Origin: DASRJW01 sp964567755 | GTDB taxonomy: Bacteria > Krumholzibacteriota > Krumholzibacteriia > G020349025 | Reading direction: 5' to 3' | DNA: 64,000 nucleotides | NCBI GenBank assembly: GCA_964567755.1 | Contig: CAZMNW010000049.1 | Location: 110,551 to 174,550, forward strand | In this document: piece after piece, positions 17,681 through 27,033 of the stretch | How positions within the stretch are numbered: the first letter of the stretch is position 1 | How the letters are laid out: each line of letters opens with the position of its first letter | The notes under the pieces: generated by a model | What the model saw: only the letters and a program-made list of their open reading frames with translations | What the model was told of the DNA's origin: nothing | The model's database searches: none | Program-made: the position numbers and the translations under genes

Positions 17681-19728
17681 CGGATCACCATGAATTTGCC
17701 TTGCTGTGTCTCGCGCGTTTCCAGATCTTCGACCGTGAAGATGTACATCCCGGATGCGATTTCCTGACCGTCGGCGTTGAGCAAGTCGAACCCGGCCATG
17801 GAACCACCCGTGATCAAGTTGCGCCCGACCGCGAGATCGCTTCGATCTGGGCTGATGCCGGCCGTCTCGGTGCCGCCGTAGGTGGCGGCGTCGAAGTCGT
17901 ACTCGCGCACGCGGTCCCCTGCGAGCGTGTAGATCCGGATTGTCGCTTTCGCGGGCAGGTTCACGAACCACAGCACGCGTTTGCGCGGATTGATGCTGCC
18001 ATCGGGGTTGTGTACGTCGTAGTCCGACTCGCCACGGTACGGGTTCGGGAAGACGCTGACACGATGGCCACTCGCTCGAGCCTGCTCTTGATCGGGCCCA
18101 GGAATGAGATAGATGCTGTTGGAGAGCACGCCGCCTTCGAGAGTCTGTGGTTCCGCCACCTGATAGTCGTACGACGTGACGGAAACGTAACGTTTGAAGC
18201 CGTCCGGGAGGCCGCCCAGCACGACCTCGTACCACAGCGAGTCGCCGGTTTCGGTGATGAAGGGCTCCTGTCGCCGAACGGCTTCCAGTCCCGTATCGAA
18301 GCCGATGCCATCGCGCACGTCGTACTGATGGGCGATGCGGAAATCTGCCGCCAGCGCCGTTTCGCTGAGATAGACGCGATAGCCCTGGAAATCGACCAGC
18401 TTCGACGCCGGGTCGATCTCCGTTTCCGGGTGCGCGCTCCAGCGCAACACCACTTCACGATGACGTGGCGCGACCTTGACGATGGGCGAGCTCGGGGGTG
18501 ATGGCAACGCGTAACGGTCGTTGTACGCCTTCTGTGCCCAGAATGCGTTCTTGCGCAAATCGGCTTCGTCCTCACCGGCCAGGAACGCATACACGATCTG
18601 CACCGTGTCCCCAGGCGCGACCAGAGGGAAGGGCCCCACCGCCAGCACCGTTGTGGGGTTGACCTCGGTGTTGTCGGGATCGGGAATGCCCTCGGGCCAA
18701 TTCGTCAGCCCGCGGTTCATGAAGGTGTAGAGCGAATCGTCGCTCCAAGTGTAGAAACGCGATGGGCTCCAGGACCATGCCGTCATCGTCACCAGCTTGG
18801 TGGAGATCGAATCGGGACCGCGGCCGAACGGACCGGAACCGCCGGAGCCGAGGATCTTGATCCCTCCCCATTGCGTTGCTCCCGTGTTGGCGCCGCGATC
18901 GTGGTGGTTGCTCAGCAAGCGCTCCGTGTCGTCCCACGCCGGGTCCTGGAAGTCGAACCAGACGCCACCGGGCGGCCAGGTGCGGTAGTAATTGCGGTTG
19001 TTGGTGACCATCTCGCTGTAGATCCCGATCCACATGTCCTGCAACCCGCCGTCACCAATGTTGACGACGTTGAGCTCCACAATGACGAGATCGTCCACCG
19101 GGTCGAAACCCCAGCTATAAGTGTTCTGGATCACGGCGATCTTCATCGGCGTGTGCCGCTCTTCGAAGCTCAGCTTCACCACGGGGACGGTGTCCACCAG
19201 CACGGTGTAGAGGTTCTCGTCGGAGACGGTTCCGGCGCGGTAGTACGGGCTGGTGCGCAACCGCGAGTATTCCTGCGGCGCCACGCCGCGCGCCGGTGTG
19301 TACTCGGAGTGCTGGAAGATGGCGTCGAGGTAGAAGGCATCGCGCCCGCCCGTCGTCACCAAGGTGTCGCCTGTGGTGACGCTCAAGGCCCCGATCCAGA
19401 CCGCGCCGCGGACCAAGTGATCGAATCCCGAGCGCGCCGGCCACTCCATCGACGGGTTCTGGCGCGAGTCGAAGCCGCGCCCGAACGTTCCTGCGTTCGA
19501 CGTCACCAGGCGAATGTTGCCTATGTCCGTGATCGCGAGCTTGAGCGAATCGACTCGCGCCTCGACATGGGGCGGTGCGAACCGCTCGCTCTCGATGACG
19601 AGGCGCGGCCGTTCGCGCGCTCCTGCCCACACCTTGCCGCCGATCACCACGACGGCGAGCACCAACAGCAGCCCGACCCCGGCGCGTGCGCGGGGAGCCG
19701 CGATGGCACGATGGTTGCGGTCGCTCAC
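17677..19728 (-). CDS. Secreted or surface protein with FN3 and FlgD-like C-terminus
   Basis: 683 aa with one N-terminal hydrophobic segment (VGLLLVLAVVVIGG) acting as signal or anchor. The first 400 residues are an extracytoplasmic domain rich in aromatic and Gly/Asp motifs with no family I recognise. An FN3-like module follows (REVVLRWSAHPETEID ... YRVYLSE), then a FlgD-like domain (VSVFPNPYRGESDY ... ATIRIYTLAGDRV ... GMYIFTVED). Start is GTG 19728, which overlaps the upstream stop as GTGA and has GAGGAG upstream. Together with PorV-like and TonB neighbours it looks like cargo of, or part of, an outer-surface complex. Confidence 0.87.
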   Translation of the reverse strand: MSDRNHRAIAAPRARAGVGLLLVLAVVVIGGKVWAGARERPRLVIESERFAPPHVEARVDSLKLAITDIGNIRLVTSNAGTFGRGFDSRQNPSMEWPARSGFDHLVRGAVWIGALSVTTGDTLVTTGGRDAFYLDAIFQHSEYTPARGVAPQEYSRLRTSPYYRAGTVSDENLYTVLVDTVPVVKLSFEERHTPMKIAVIQNTYSWGFDPVDDLVIVELNVVNIGDGGLQDMWIGIYSEMVTNNRNYYRTWPPGGVWFDFQDPAWDDTERLLSNHHDRGANTGATQWGGIKILGSGGSGPFGRGPDSISTKLVTMTAWSWSPSRFYTWSDDSLYTFMNRGLTNWPEGIPDPDNTEVNPTTVLAVGPFPLVAPGDTVQIVYAFLAGEDEADLRKNAFWAQKAYNDRYALPSPPSSPIVKVAPRHREVVLRWSAHPETEIDPASKLVDFQGYRVYLSETALAADFRIAHQYDVRDGIGFDTGLEAVRRQEPFITETGDSLWYEVVLGGLPDGFKRYVSVTSYDYQVAEPQTLEGGVLSNSIYLIPGPDQEQARASGHRVSVFPNPYRGESDYDVHNPDGSINPRKRVLWFVNLPAKATIRIYTLAGDRVREYDFDAATYGGTETAGISPDRSDLAVGRNLITGGSMAGFDLLNADGQEIASGMYIFTVEDLETRETQQGKFMVIR

Positions 19729-20747
19729 GGCAGCTCCTCGCTCACGGTGTTGATCTGATAGATGGTGCACCGCTGTCCCAGCGGATCTGCCACCCAGACT
19801 TGCGTCGTGTTCGCCACCACGGCCGCCGGCAGTGGCGCCGCTTGCGCGTCGAGATCGGTCACGATTTCCTTGATCCGCCCTTGGGACGTGATCTGCAGCA
19901 CACGGCCCTGCTCCGCCACGTAGTAGCGGCCCGACGTGTCGACCCATGCGTCCACCGGGTCGTGCAACACCAGCGGTTCGTCGGTGGGTCCGAGCACTTG
20001 GCCACGCCCGGAGCGCGGCACGTCCGCACTGATCACCTGGAGCCAGTTCTTGCCCGCATCCACGACAAGGAGAGAGTCGCCGTAACAATAGAGACCGCGC
20101 GGTTCGCGCACGGTGAGATCGCCGTTCCCCTCGATGGCGAGCAGTGTGACCCTGCGGCCACCCGTGCTCGTCGGTTCGTACTTCGAGATCTGATTTCCTT
20201 CCACATCCGCGACATAGACGAAGCCGCTGTCGCTGTCGGCAGCGATGCCTCCAATCGATTCGACTTGCCATGCATCCACCCAAAGACCGGTGTCCGCCGG
20301 TGGCGAGGTGAGCCGGAATTGCACCAGGCGGTGGCTCGGTTCCTGGAATGCCACCCAGAGCGTCTTGTTGACGCCGGCAGCCAGTTGGACCGGCTTGCCG
20401 AGCGTCTGGCCCGCCACGACGACGGGGTCGGGCAAACTGAACCCTTGGTTCACCACCGGTGTGGCCTTGTCGGAGATATACGCGCGCACACGCGTGCTGT
20501 CCTCGATGACAAAGAGAATGCCGACGGTCAACGCCATGTCGCCGAAGCGCGGCACGTTCGGCCAGCGATACTGCACCACGTACGCGATCTCCCCTGTCCC
20601 CGTCCCTTCGGACTCCGGTTCGTCGGGCAAGGGCAGACGGTTGGTGCACCCGGCCGAAATCCCGACGGCGAGCAGAACGGCCGTCCACATCCGCCGCCGC
20701 AGCGCCAGAAGCTGCGCGGAGATCTGCCTGTGGTTCGGTTCGCGCAC
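19725..20747 (-). CDS. Lipoprotein with NHL-like beta-propeller
   Basis: 340 aa. A hydrophobic run ending ISAGC gives a lipobox. The body has propeller-like repeats (GGIAADSDSGFVYVADVEGN, GDSLLVVDAGKNWLQV, DTSGRYYVAEQGRVLQI, AAAVVANTTQVWVAD). It probably sits on the outer membrane as a binding module. GTG 20747, 8 bases after the upstream stop, is taken as the start; ATG 20690 directly before the hydrophobic core is an alternative. The stop overlaps the next gene's GTG. Confidence 0.83.
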   Translation of the reverse strand: MREPNHRQISAQLLALRRRMWTAVLLAVGISAGCTNRLPLPDEPESEGTGTGEIAYVVQYRWPNVPRFGDMALTVGILFVIEDSTRVRAYISDKATPVVNQGFSLPDPVVVAGQTLGKPVQLAAGVNKTLWVAFQEPSHRLVQFRLTSPPADTGLWVDAWQVESIGGIAADSDSGFVYVADVEGNQISKYEPTSTGGRRVTLLAIEGNGDLTVREPRGLYCYGDSLLVVDAGKNWLQVISADVPRSGRGQVLGPTDEPLVLHDPVDAWVDTSGRYYVAEQGRVLQITSQGRIKEIVTDLDAQAAPLPAAVVANTTQVWVADPLGQRCTIYQINTVSEELP

Positions 20748-20755
20748 CGCAGGTT

Positions 20756-21796
20756 TCAAAACTCGACCTCCAAGCTCAAGCGATCGACGCGACCCAGATC
20801 GCTGCCGTCGGTGTAGGCGTAGTCGAGGTGGAAGGTGCTGCCCGCGAGAACGCCGCGCAGGCCGAAACCGGCGGCGAACTGCATCGCCGAGGCGCGCGGG
20901 TTCCATCCGGCGCGCAACGCCACGATCTCGTCGAGCCAGAGCTCGGCGCCGGCCTTGAGCAGCTCGCGCGTGTCGGCCGGGTGATCGAACTGCACGGAGG
21001 TGAGCAAGCGCGCGTGCGCCGATTGCATCGGCTCGATGGCTGCACCGAAGGAAAAAATGCTGGCTGGCGAAAAACTCTGATACTCCACGTCCTGCGGCGC
21101 AGCACCCGGTGGCGTGCTGACGAAACCACCGGAGGGCCGGAAATCGGGACCGATGTTCGTCCATGCCATGCTCATGCGGAAGCTGCGGTAGGGCAACGTG
21201 AACACCGTGCCCACATCGATCGCCCACGAATTGACGGTGCTGCCGCCCACCTCCGATCCCAGGTCCTCGCGCACGTACTTGGCGTTGAATCCGAAGCTGA
21301 AGCGGTCCGAGAGCTGTCGCCCGAACCCGGCGCCGATCACGAGATCGGAGAACCCGAAGGTGCGGCCGTTGGGCAAGGGCTCTTGTTCGGTCGTGTAGTC
21401 GAGAGTGGTGCGGAGCGACGCCACCTCGAAGCCCAATCCCCCGCCGAGCGCGGCCACGGGCAGGGTGAAGAAGACCGCCTCGTAGTCGATGTCGGCCGGC
21501 CACTCGGTGTGCGACACGTGCACACGCGGCTTGGAGAGCAGGGCCAGGCCGGCCGGGTTCCAGAACATCGTCGTCGCGTCATCGGCGACCGGCACGAACG
21601 ACTGGCCCATGCCCTCGGCGCGCGCGCCGACGCCGATCTTGAGGAAGGTGAGCATCGAAGTCGCCACGCGCTGCTCGCCGAGCTCCTGCGCCGCGAGCGG
21701 CGACACCAGCAGCAGCATGCCCGCACCGACCAGCGCGAGGGCGCGTGCCCGCGCCCTCACCCAGGCACGATCGGAGTTCGCAGGACGTCGGGACAT
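20756..21796 (-). CDS. PorV/PorQ family outer-membrane beta-barrel protein
   Basis: 346 aa with signal peptide (LLLVSPLAAQE). The opening after the signal, LTFLKIGVGARAEGMGQSFV and then DDATTMFWNPAGLAL, is the hallmark of the PorV/PorQ/UPF0164 group, relatives of FadL. The rest alternates as expected for a barrel and ends in the outer-membrane signature LSLEVEF. PorV is the shuttle of type IX secretion in Bacteroidetes; here it sits between a TonB receptor and FlgD-tailed proteins. Start ATG 21796 overlaps the TonB stop as TGATG. Confidence 0.9.
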   Translation of the reverse strand: MSRRPANSDRAWVRARARALALVGAGMLLLVSPLAAQELGEQRVATSMLTFLKIGVGARAEGMGQSFVPVADDATTMFWNPAGLALLSKPRVHVSHTEWPADIDYEAVFFTLPVAALGGGLGFEVASLRTTLDYTTEQEPLPNGRTFGFSDLVIGAGFGRQLSDRFSFGFNAKYVREDLGSEVGGSTVNSWAIDVGTVFTLPYRSFRMSMAWTNIGPDFRPSGGFVSTPPGAAPQDVEYQSFSPASIFSFGAAIEPMQSAHARLLTSVQFDHPADTRELLKAGAELWLDEIVALRAGWNPRASAMQFAAGFGLRGVLAGSTFHLDYAYTDGSDLGRVDRLSLEVEF

Positions 21797-24588
21797 CAGA
21801 ATGTCAACTCCAGGCCAAAACGAATGTTGCGTCCCTCGCTGTAGAACGCCGGGTTCGACAGCCGGTCGGAGACGACTTGCTCGGACACGTCGCTGCTCAG
21901 ATTCGAGTAGATGCCTTGTCCGACCTGCTGCGCCTCGCCCGTATTCGGGTCGACCACACGCAATGACTGCTGATTAAAGAGATTGCGGAACTCGAGAATG
22001 GCGGCGATGCGAGTGTCGCGCTTGAGCTCCCAGTACTTGTCGAGCTTGACGTCGAAAACGCTTTCGAAGGGCGCGTTCTCCGAGTTGGTCTTGCCGATCT
22101 GCTGCCCGCGGGTGTCGGTGGGCGTGTACGGCCTGCCGGAGCGCAGCGTGTAGTAGAAGTTCGCGCCACAGCGGTCGGGGAGCTGCAGCTTCCACAGGCG
22201 CGGGCGGTCACCTTTGCGCAAGCGAACATCCAGGTTGCCCTGCAGCCGGTGCGGGCGGTTCCAAGGCATAAACTCCTCGTTGAGATCCGGTTCCGCATCG
22301 CCGGTTTCCAGCGCCTCGGGATCCACCTGTTTGATGCGATTGGGGTCGGCGGGCTTGCCGGTGGCGATCTGGTACTCGTAGCTCAGGTTCCCCGACAGGC
22401 GCTTGTCGCCACGATGCTGGTAGACCATCTCGATGCCGCGCGTGCGCGAGAAGTCACTGTTGACGTAGACGAGCCGGTTGCGCGTCGCCTCGAACGTGCG
22501 TGTGGCGGTCGGGTAATCGTACGTGTCTTTGTTGAACAACGTGACGTCGATGGCATCGTCGTCGCTGAACTGGTGTTTGACGCCGAACTCGAACTGCACA
22601 GAACGCTCGGGGTCCAGGTTCAGGTTGCCTTCGATCGGAAACGCCTCGCTCGAGCGCGAGCTGATCTTGGCGAAGTAATACACGAAGCGCGGCCACTGCA
22701 CGAAGTGGCCGAAGTTGAAGTGCATGGAAGTGTGATCGGTGATGGGGTGATTGATGGCGAGGCGGGGGCTCCAGAAGAGCTTGTAGCGTGACCCGAACAG
22801 CGAGTGGGTGTCGGCAGCGTACTCGGGCCCGGCGGTCGGGCTGTTGGCCGCCGCATCGTCGGCGGCTTCGCCGAGGAAGATATAGTCGCCGCGCATCCCC
22901 GCATGGCCGGTGAACCCCTGGTAGCTGAAGCTGTTTTGCGCGAAGAAAGCGCCATCGTTGGGGTAGACGCGATAGAGATCGCGCACGCTCCCCAGGCCGC
23001 CCTCGCCCTCCACGGGGTTCGTGATGTCGATCATCTGCAGCGTGTAGTAGCTGGCTTCGAAACCCGCCTTGAACTCTTGGTGCTGGCGCCAGCGCAGCTT
23101 GTAGCTGCCATCGGTGCTGAAACGATCGACGAAGAGATTGCGGTATTGCGGAAAGTCGCCATTCTCGTCGGTGACGAAAAACGTATCGGCGCCGGTCGAG
23201 CGCCACTCGACGTACTCCTCCCCTGGCTCCCAGGGGCGCTTGCCTTGCACGGCCGTTTCCTGATCGTTGTAGAAGTGCGACATCGAGAAAGTCGAGAACG
23301 CCTTGTCGGCGATGGCCCAGCGCCAGTTGACGACCTGCGAGGTGGTCACTTCGGTGAAGGTCGGGAATTGGTCCATCTGGTCGCGAAAGGAGTAGTTGTA
23401 GCGTGTGTTCGCCGACGCCGCATCGGCGCCTTCGTCGCCGACGCGGTAGTGGAAAAATCCGTGGTCGATGCCGACATACTTCGTGAACGTGCTGTTCACC
23501 TTGTGACGTGGATTGATCGTCCAGGTGAGCTTGGTATAGAAGTTCATGCTGTTGTCCTGTCGCGGGCGCATGAAATCATCGTACTCCCACTGCAGCCCGG
23601 CGAAGCTGGCGAACGAACGCGAGCGCAAAGTGCGGCGGAGGTTGGTGAAGTCGGTGGCTTCGCGCAGGCTGGGGAGGTAAGTATCGGAGGCGAGAACGTC
23701 GACGCCGAGCAGGAACGACAGCTTCCCCGGCACCGGGTAGCTGCCATCCTGTGGCAGCAGCGGGCCTTCAGTCTGCAGGAACATGCGGTTGGTGTCGAAG
23801 CTGCCGCCATGATACTCGACGTTGGTTCGGAAGTGGTCGCCGCCCTCCCGGAGTTGTACGTTGACCACGCCGCTGATCGCCTGACCGAACTCCGCCTCGT
23901 AGCCGCCGGTGATGACTTGCAGGCTCTGAATGGCCTTGGCGCTGAAGGTCCCGCCGGCGGCGGAGCCGGTGATGACGTTCTTCATCGCCACATTTTCGAT
24001 GCGGAACAACGTCTCGTCGCTGCGGCCACCACGGATGTGGAGCTGCTCGTCCTCGCCTGCCACGCCCACCTGCTTCTCGACCACGTCGGAGAGGTTGTCG
24101 ACGACGAGCTTGGCGATGTCTTCCTTGTTCTGCATGCGGACGCTGGAGATTTCGCTCACGTCCACGAGCGGCCGCTCGGCCGTGACCAGGACCTTCTCCG
24201 TGACGCCGGCGGCCGCCTTCTTGCGCAGCCGAAAGCGGGCGACCGCCGTTTGCAGTGCCGCGACCGTGACGCTCAGTTCCTGCGGTTCATAGCCGATGAA
24301 CGAGGCGCGGAGCCTGTACGTGCCGGCTGCCAGCGCCCGAATGACGTAGCGACCATCGCTGCCGGTGTTGGCGCCGAGCGTCGTGTCCACCACGCCGACG
24401 CTGGCGAACGGGAGTGGCTTGCCGCTCGCGGCGTCGAAGACGGTGCCGGCGATCTCGCCGGTCGACTGCGCCTGCAGGGGCACGGCCGACCCCATTACGC
24501 CTGCGACGCAGAGGACGACGCCCAAGATCCGCGGCATCGACCGAGGCACCGGGGGCTTTCCTCCCCGGGTTACGCCCGTGGCAGCCAT
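21796..24588 (-). CDS. TonB-dependent receptor with carboxypeptidase-regulatory-like N-domain
   Basis: 930 aa. Order: signal peptide (ending PLQAQS), a CarboxypepD_reg-like domain (about 43-128; GEIAGTVFDAASGKPLP, GTYRLRASFIGYEP), a plug (about 135-260; VLVTAERPLVDVSE, HIRGGRSDETLFRIE, GGYEAEFGQAISGVVNV) and a large barrel ending in the terminal Phe of FGLELTF. This is the SusC/FCB type of receptor. The substrate is unknown; no SusD homologue is present. ATG 24588 has GAGG upstream. It heads a coupled five-gene operon. A TATATT at 24611-24616 on the minus strand may be its -10. Confidence 0.94.
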   Translation of the reverse strand: MAATGVTRGGKPPVPRSMPRILGVVLCVAGVMGSAVPLQAQSTGEIAGTVFDAASGKPLPFASVGVVDTTLGANTGSDGRYVIRALAAGTYRLRASFIGYEPQELSVTVAALQTAVARFRLRKKAAAGVTEKVLVTAERPLVDVSEISSVRMQNKEDIAKLVVDNLSDVVEKQVGVAGEDEQLHIRGGRSDETLFRIENVAMKNVITGSAAGGTFSAKAIQSLQVITGGYEAEFGQAISGVVNVQLREGGDHFRTNVEYHGGSFDTNRMFLQTEGPLLPQDGSYPVPGKLSFLLGVDVLASDTYLPSLREATDFTNLRRTLRSRSFASFAGLQWEYDDFMRPRQDNSMNFYTKLTWTINPRHKVNSTFTKYVGIDHGFFHYRVGDEGADAASANTRYNYSFRDQMDQFPTFTEVTTSQVVNWRWAIADKAFSTFSMSHFYNDQETAVQGKRPWEPGEEYVEWRSTGADTFFVTDENGDFPQYRNLFVDRFSTDGSYKLRWRQHQEFKAGFEASYYTLQMIDITNPVEGEGGLGSVRDLYRVYPNDGAFFAQNSFSYQGFTGHAGMRGDYIFLGEAADDAAANSPTAGPEYAADTHSLFGSRYKLFWSPRLAINHPITDHTSMHFNFGHFVQWPRFVYYFAKISSRSSEAFPIEGNLNLDPERSVQFEFGVKHQFSDDDAIDVTLFNKDTYDYPTATRTFEATRNRLVYVNSDFSRTRGIEMVYQHRGDKRLSGNLSYEYQIATGKPADPNRIKQVDPEALETGDAEPDLNEEFMPWNRPHRLQGNLDVRLRKGDRPRLWKLQLPDRCGANFYYTLRSGRPYTPTDTRGQQIGKTNSENAPFESVFDVKLDKYWELKRDTRIAAILEFRNLFNQQSLRVVDPNTGEAQQVGQGIYSNLSSDVSEQVVSDRLSNPAFYSEGRNIRFGLELTF

Positions 24589-24743
24589 TCGAAGACCTCG
24601 AGGGGCCGGGAATATAGACGGCACCAAGATGAAGCAAGCCGCGGAAAATGTAACACAGCCGCACGGGATGGCCGGGCGGCCTGTGTGCTTTTTCGGCCCA
24701 CTCTCGTGACCCCCGGGCCGCCAAACCGGATCCCGGCGGTCCT

Positions 24744-24772
24744 TTGACCACGAATCCATGCAGGTGTAAGTT
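24744..24772 (+). promoter_or_regulatory. Sigma70-type promoter for the lipoprotein array
   Basis: TTGACC, a 17-base spacer and TAAGTT lie 30 bases before the first gene of the four-lipoprotein array, followed by an AAGGAGACGAGG ribosome-binding site. Confidence 0.5.
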
Positions 24773-24801
24773 TCAACGTGCCCGGGGCCAAGGAGACGAG
24801 G

Positions 24802-25491
24802 ATGTTCAGAGACCGCGGCGCGGTGACGGCCGGGGTCGTCGCGTTGCTGGTCGCGGCATGCATCTCGATCCTGGGGTGCGAAGACCCGATCACCCCCCCG
24901 CCGGTCGAGCCAGCCATCGACAGCGCCGAGGCGTTGATCGAAGCGCTCGCCCATGCCTACGGAACGCGCGATTTGGAGCTCTTCATTTCACTTCTTGCGC
25001 ACGATCCGAGCGCCAACGCCGGATTCGTCTTTTCCTTGAGCGAGCCTACCGATCTCGGTGAAACCAGCTGGGGCTACGACGAAGAAGTCCGCATCCACCA
25101 GCGCATGTTCCATCCGCAGACCGCCGAGCCCCCCCTCGCCACGGATCTCTGGCTGGACAGCCTCGGGGTCGATCTCGCCATGCTCGACGGTTTCACCGAA
25201 CGCGACGACCTCTACTCGGCGAACGCGGGGCTGGACGGCAAGCTCGACCCCCAGCGTTGGCGCGCCGTGCAAGCGCGCTACACCACCGACTTGTTTCTCG
25301 ATCTGAAGGGCACTGACTACGGGGTGGAAGGCGAGGCCAACTTCGTCGTCATCGAGGACCGGTCGAAGTCGACAGGCAACGCGGGGAAATTCTTGTTGTT
25401 GAGCTGGAAGGACTCGCCCTGTGGGCGTGCCGTGTTTGCCACATATTCAGACTGCGGAACCTGGGGAAGGCTCAAGCGTCTCTATCGTTAG
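24802..25491 (+). CDS. Tandem-array lipoprotein, copy 1
   Basis: 229 aa, family not recognised. The lipobox is ISILGC, followed by a proline-rich linker (EDPITPPPVEP) identical in style to copy 4. The shared core begins IDSAEALIEALAHAYGTRD and includes PTDLGETSWGYDEEVRIHQ, RMF, LYSANAGLDGKLDPQRWRA, ARYTTD and GVEGEANFVVIED. The helix-plus-strand pattern and the 'A-Y-x-T-R-D-x-x-L-F' opening recall NTF2/SnoaL-like folds, but this is only a suggestion. ATG 24802 has AAGGAGACGAGG upstream. First of four paralogues. Confidence 0.85.
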   Translation: MFRDRGAVTAGVVALLVAACISILGCEDPITPPPVEPAIDSAEALIEALAHAYGTRDLELFISLLAHDPSANAGFVFSLSEPTDLGETSWGYDEEVRIHQRMFHPQTAEPPLATDLWLDSLGVDLAMLDGFTERDDLYSANAGLDGKLDPQRWRAVQARYTTDLFLDLKGTDYGVEGEANFVVIEDRSKSTGNAGKFLLLSWKDSPCGRAVFATYSDCGTWGRLKRLYR

Positions 25492-25547
25492 ACGAAGGTG
25501 CAAGAACGATGACCTCTGCGCGCGAATCCATGCTTTGGGAAATCGAC

Positions 25548-26225
25548 ATGCGCCGATCGATGCTTCTCTGGGGGCTACTCGCGTTGCTCTTGCCATGCGC
25601 GTGCCTGGAATCCAACATGATCATCGATGACCCCCGGCCCGCGCAACCCCGAATTGATAGCGCCCAGGCCCTGGTCGACGCGCTCGCGCGCGCTTATCTG
25701 ACGCGCGATTCCGAGCTTTTCAACTCTCTCCTCGCCCACGAATCCACCGCGAACGCCGAATTCATCTTCTTCCTGGGCGCACCCACCGATCTCGGCGAGA
25801 CCCAGTGGGCCTACGACGAAGAGACGCGCATTCACCGCCGCATGTTCAATCCGGAGTCCGCCGAACCGCCCCTGGCAAGTGACCTTTGGCTCCAGAACCT
25901 CACTATCACACTCACGCAACAGGGGGCCTTCACCGAGCAACCCCTCCTCTATTCGGCGAATGGCGGGCTGGACGGCAAGCTCGACCCCGAACGCTGGCGC
26001 GCCATGGAGGCGCGCTATACGACGTACGTGTACTTCGACTTGACCGGCTCTGACTACAAGGTGGAAGGCGAAGCCGGTTTCGTCGTCATCCAGGATCTGA
26101 CGAAGCAGCCAGGGGAGCCGCAAAGCTTTTTGCTCTACCAGTGGGACGATGCGATCCGCAGGCCTGCCAAGGCCGGCACTCATCAATCGTCGGCTTGGAG
26201 TGATTTGAAGTCTCTTTATCGCTAG
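25548..26225 (+). CDS. Tandem-array lipoprotein, copy 2
   Basis: 225 aa. A short hydrophobic segment (LLWGLLALLLPCAC) ends in two cysteines, so the lipobox is non-canonical. The core aligns with copy 1 and is the closest to copies 3 and 4: RIDSAQALVDALARAYLTRD, PTDLGETQWAYDEETRIH, LYSANGGLDGKLDPERWRAM, YKVEGEAGFVVIQD. Start ATG 25548 is chosen because copy 3 has the same start context (TTGGGAgATCGAaATGCGCCG); an ATG at 25509 is in frame. Function unknown. Confidence 0.85.
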   Translation: MRRSMLLWGLLALLLPCACLESNMIIDDPRPAQPRIDSAQALVDALARAYLTRDSELFNSLLAHESTANAEFIFFLGAPTDLGETQWAYDEETRIHRRMFNPESAEPPLASDLWLQNLTITLTQQGAFTEQPLLYSANGGLDGKLDPERWRAMEARYTTYVYFDLTGSDYKVEGEAGFVVIQDLTKQPGEPQSFLLYQWDDAIRRPAKAGTHQSSAWSDLKSLYR

Positions 26226-26302
26226 ATTCGGGTCGCACCTCCACGCGGGCTGTTGAATCACATCTCGCACCAGATGATGGATGTGTGCCTTGGGAGATCG
26301 AA

Positions 26303-26980
26303 ATGCGCCGATGGATGTTTCTTTTGGGACTGCTGGCGTTGCTCGTGCCATGCGCTTGCGAGGAACCGCAAAAAATCATCGCCGTTGACCCGCCAGGGGT
26401 GCGTCTGGCCGTCATGGAAAGCCTGTCTCGCGCGTATCTCACACAAGACCTCGGATTGTTCACCTCACTTCTCGCCAACGATCCGGCCACGCACGCCGAG
26501 TTCGTCTTTCTCTTCAACCGGCCGACGTCTCGGGGCGAGACGCAATGGGATCGCAGCGAAGAGATCCGCCTGCACCAGCGGATGTTCGCTCCGGAGGGCA
26601 TCCTTCCCGACGATTCCCCCTTGCCGACCGACCGTTGGCTCGACGTCGTCACGCCCCAGTTCACCCAGCTCGGGTCATTTCGGGAGCGTCTGGATCTTTA
26701 CAGTGAAAACGGCGGACTCGACGGCAAGCTGGATGCGGAAAGGTGGCGCGCCATGGCGGCGCGCTACGCGACGTACATGCTGCTGGAATGCGCCGAAAAC
26801 GACTATCTCGTCGACACGGAGTCGAGCTTCGTCGTGATCGAGGATCGCAGCAAAGGAATCGACGAGGCGGGCAAGTTCTTGATCTACAGATGGGAAGAAC
26901 TCTGTAACGGCCCTTCGAAGGCAGAGTCGGCCGCGATCTTCCCGCACTGCCTGAGTCGCGTCAAAGATTCGTATCGATGA
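26303..26980 (+). CDS. Tandem-array lipoprotein, copy 3 (most diverged)
   Basis: 225 aa. Signal and cysteine region LLGLLALLVPCACEEP is almost the same as copy 2, but the core has drifted: GETQWDRSEEIRLHQRMF is kept while PTDL has become PTSR and the EGEA motif is replaced by TESS. LYSENGGLDGKLDAERWRAM remains. It ends with three extra cysteines, like copy 1. Its stop overlaps an in-frame ATG of copy 4 (ATGA), though copy 4 more likely starts later. Function unknown. Confidence 0.85.
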   Translation: MRRWMFLLGLLALLVPCACEEPQKIIAVDPPGVRLAVMESLSRAYLTQDLGLFTSLLANDPATHAEFVFLFNRPTSRGETQWDRSEEIRLHQRMFAPEGILPDDSPLPTDRWLDVVTPQFTQLGSFRERLDLYSENGGLDGKLDAERWRAMAARYATYMLLECAENDYLVDTESSFVVIEDRSKGIDEAGKFLIYRWEELCNGPSKAESAAIFPHCLSRVKDSYR

Positions 26981-27033
26981 GCCCCGACCTCGAGAACGGG
27001 GCCGCCGTGGCGGGCAACCCGAAGGAGGAGCAC

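Noticed and set aside
24655..24705. GC-rich palindrome with TTTTT before the lipoprotein array
   Set aside because: The stem is imperfect and the T-run is on the side of neither neighbouring gene's 3' end; the region is a divergent promoter gap, so a terminator is unlikely.
22804..24747. Plus-strand frame of 647 codons over the TonB receptor
   Set aside because: Antisense to the plug and barrel; no motif or ribosome-binding site.
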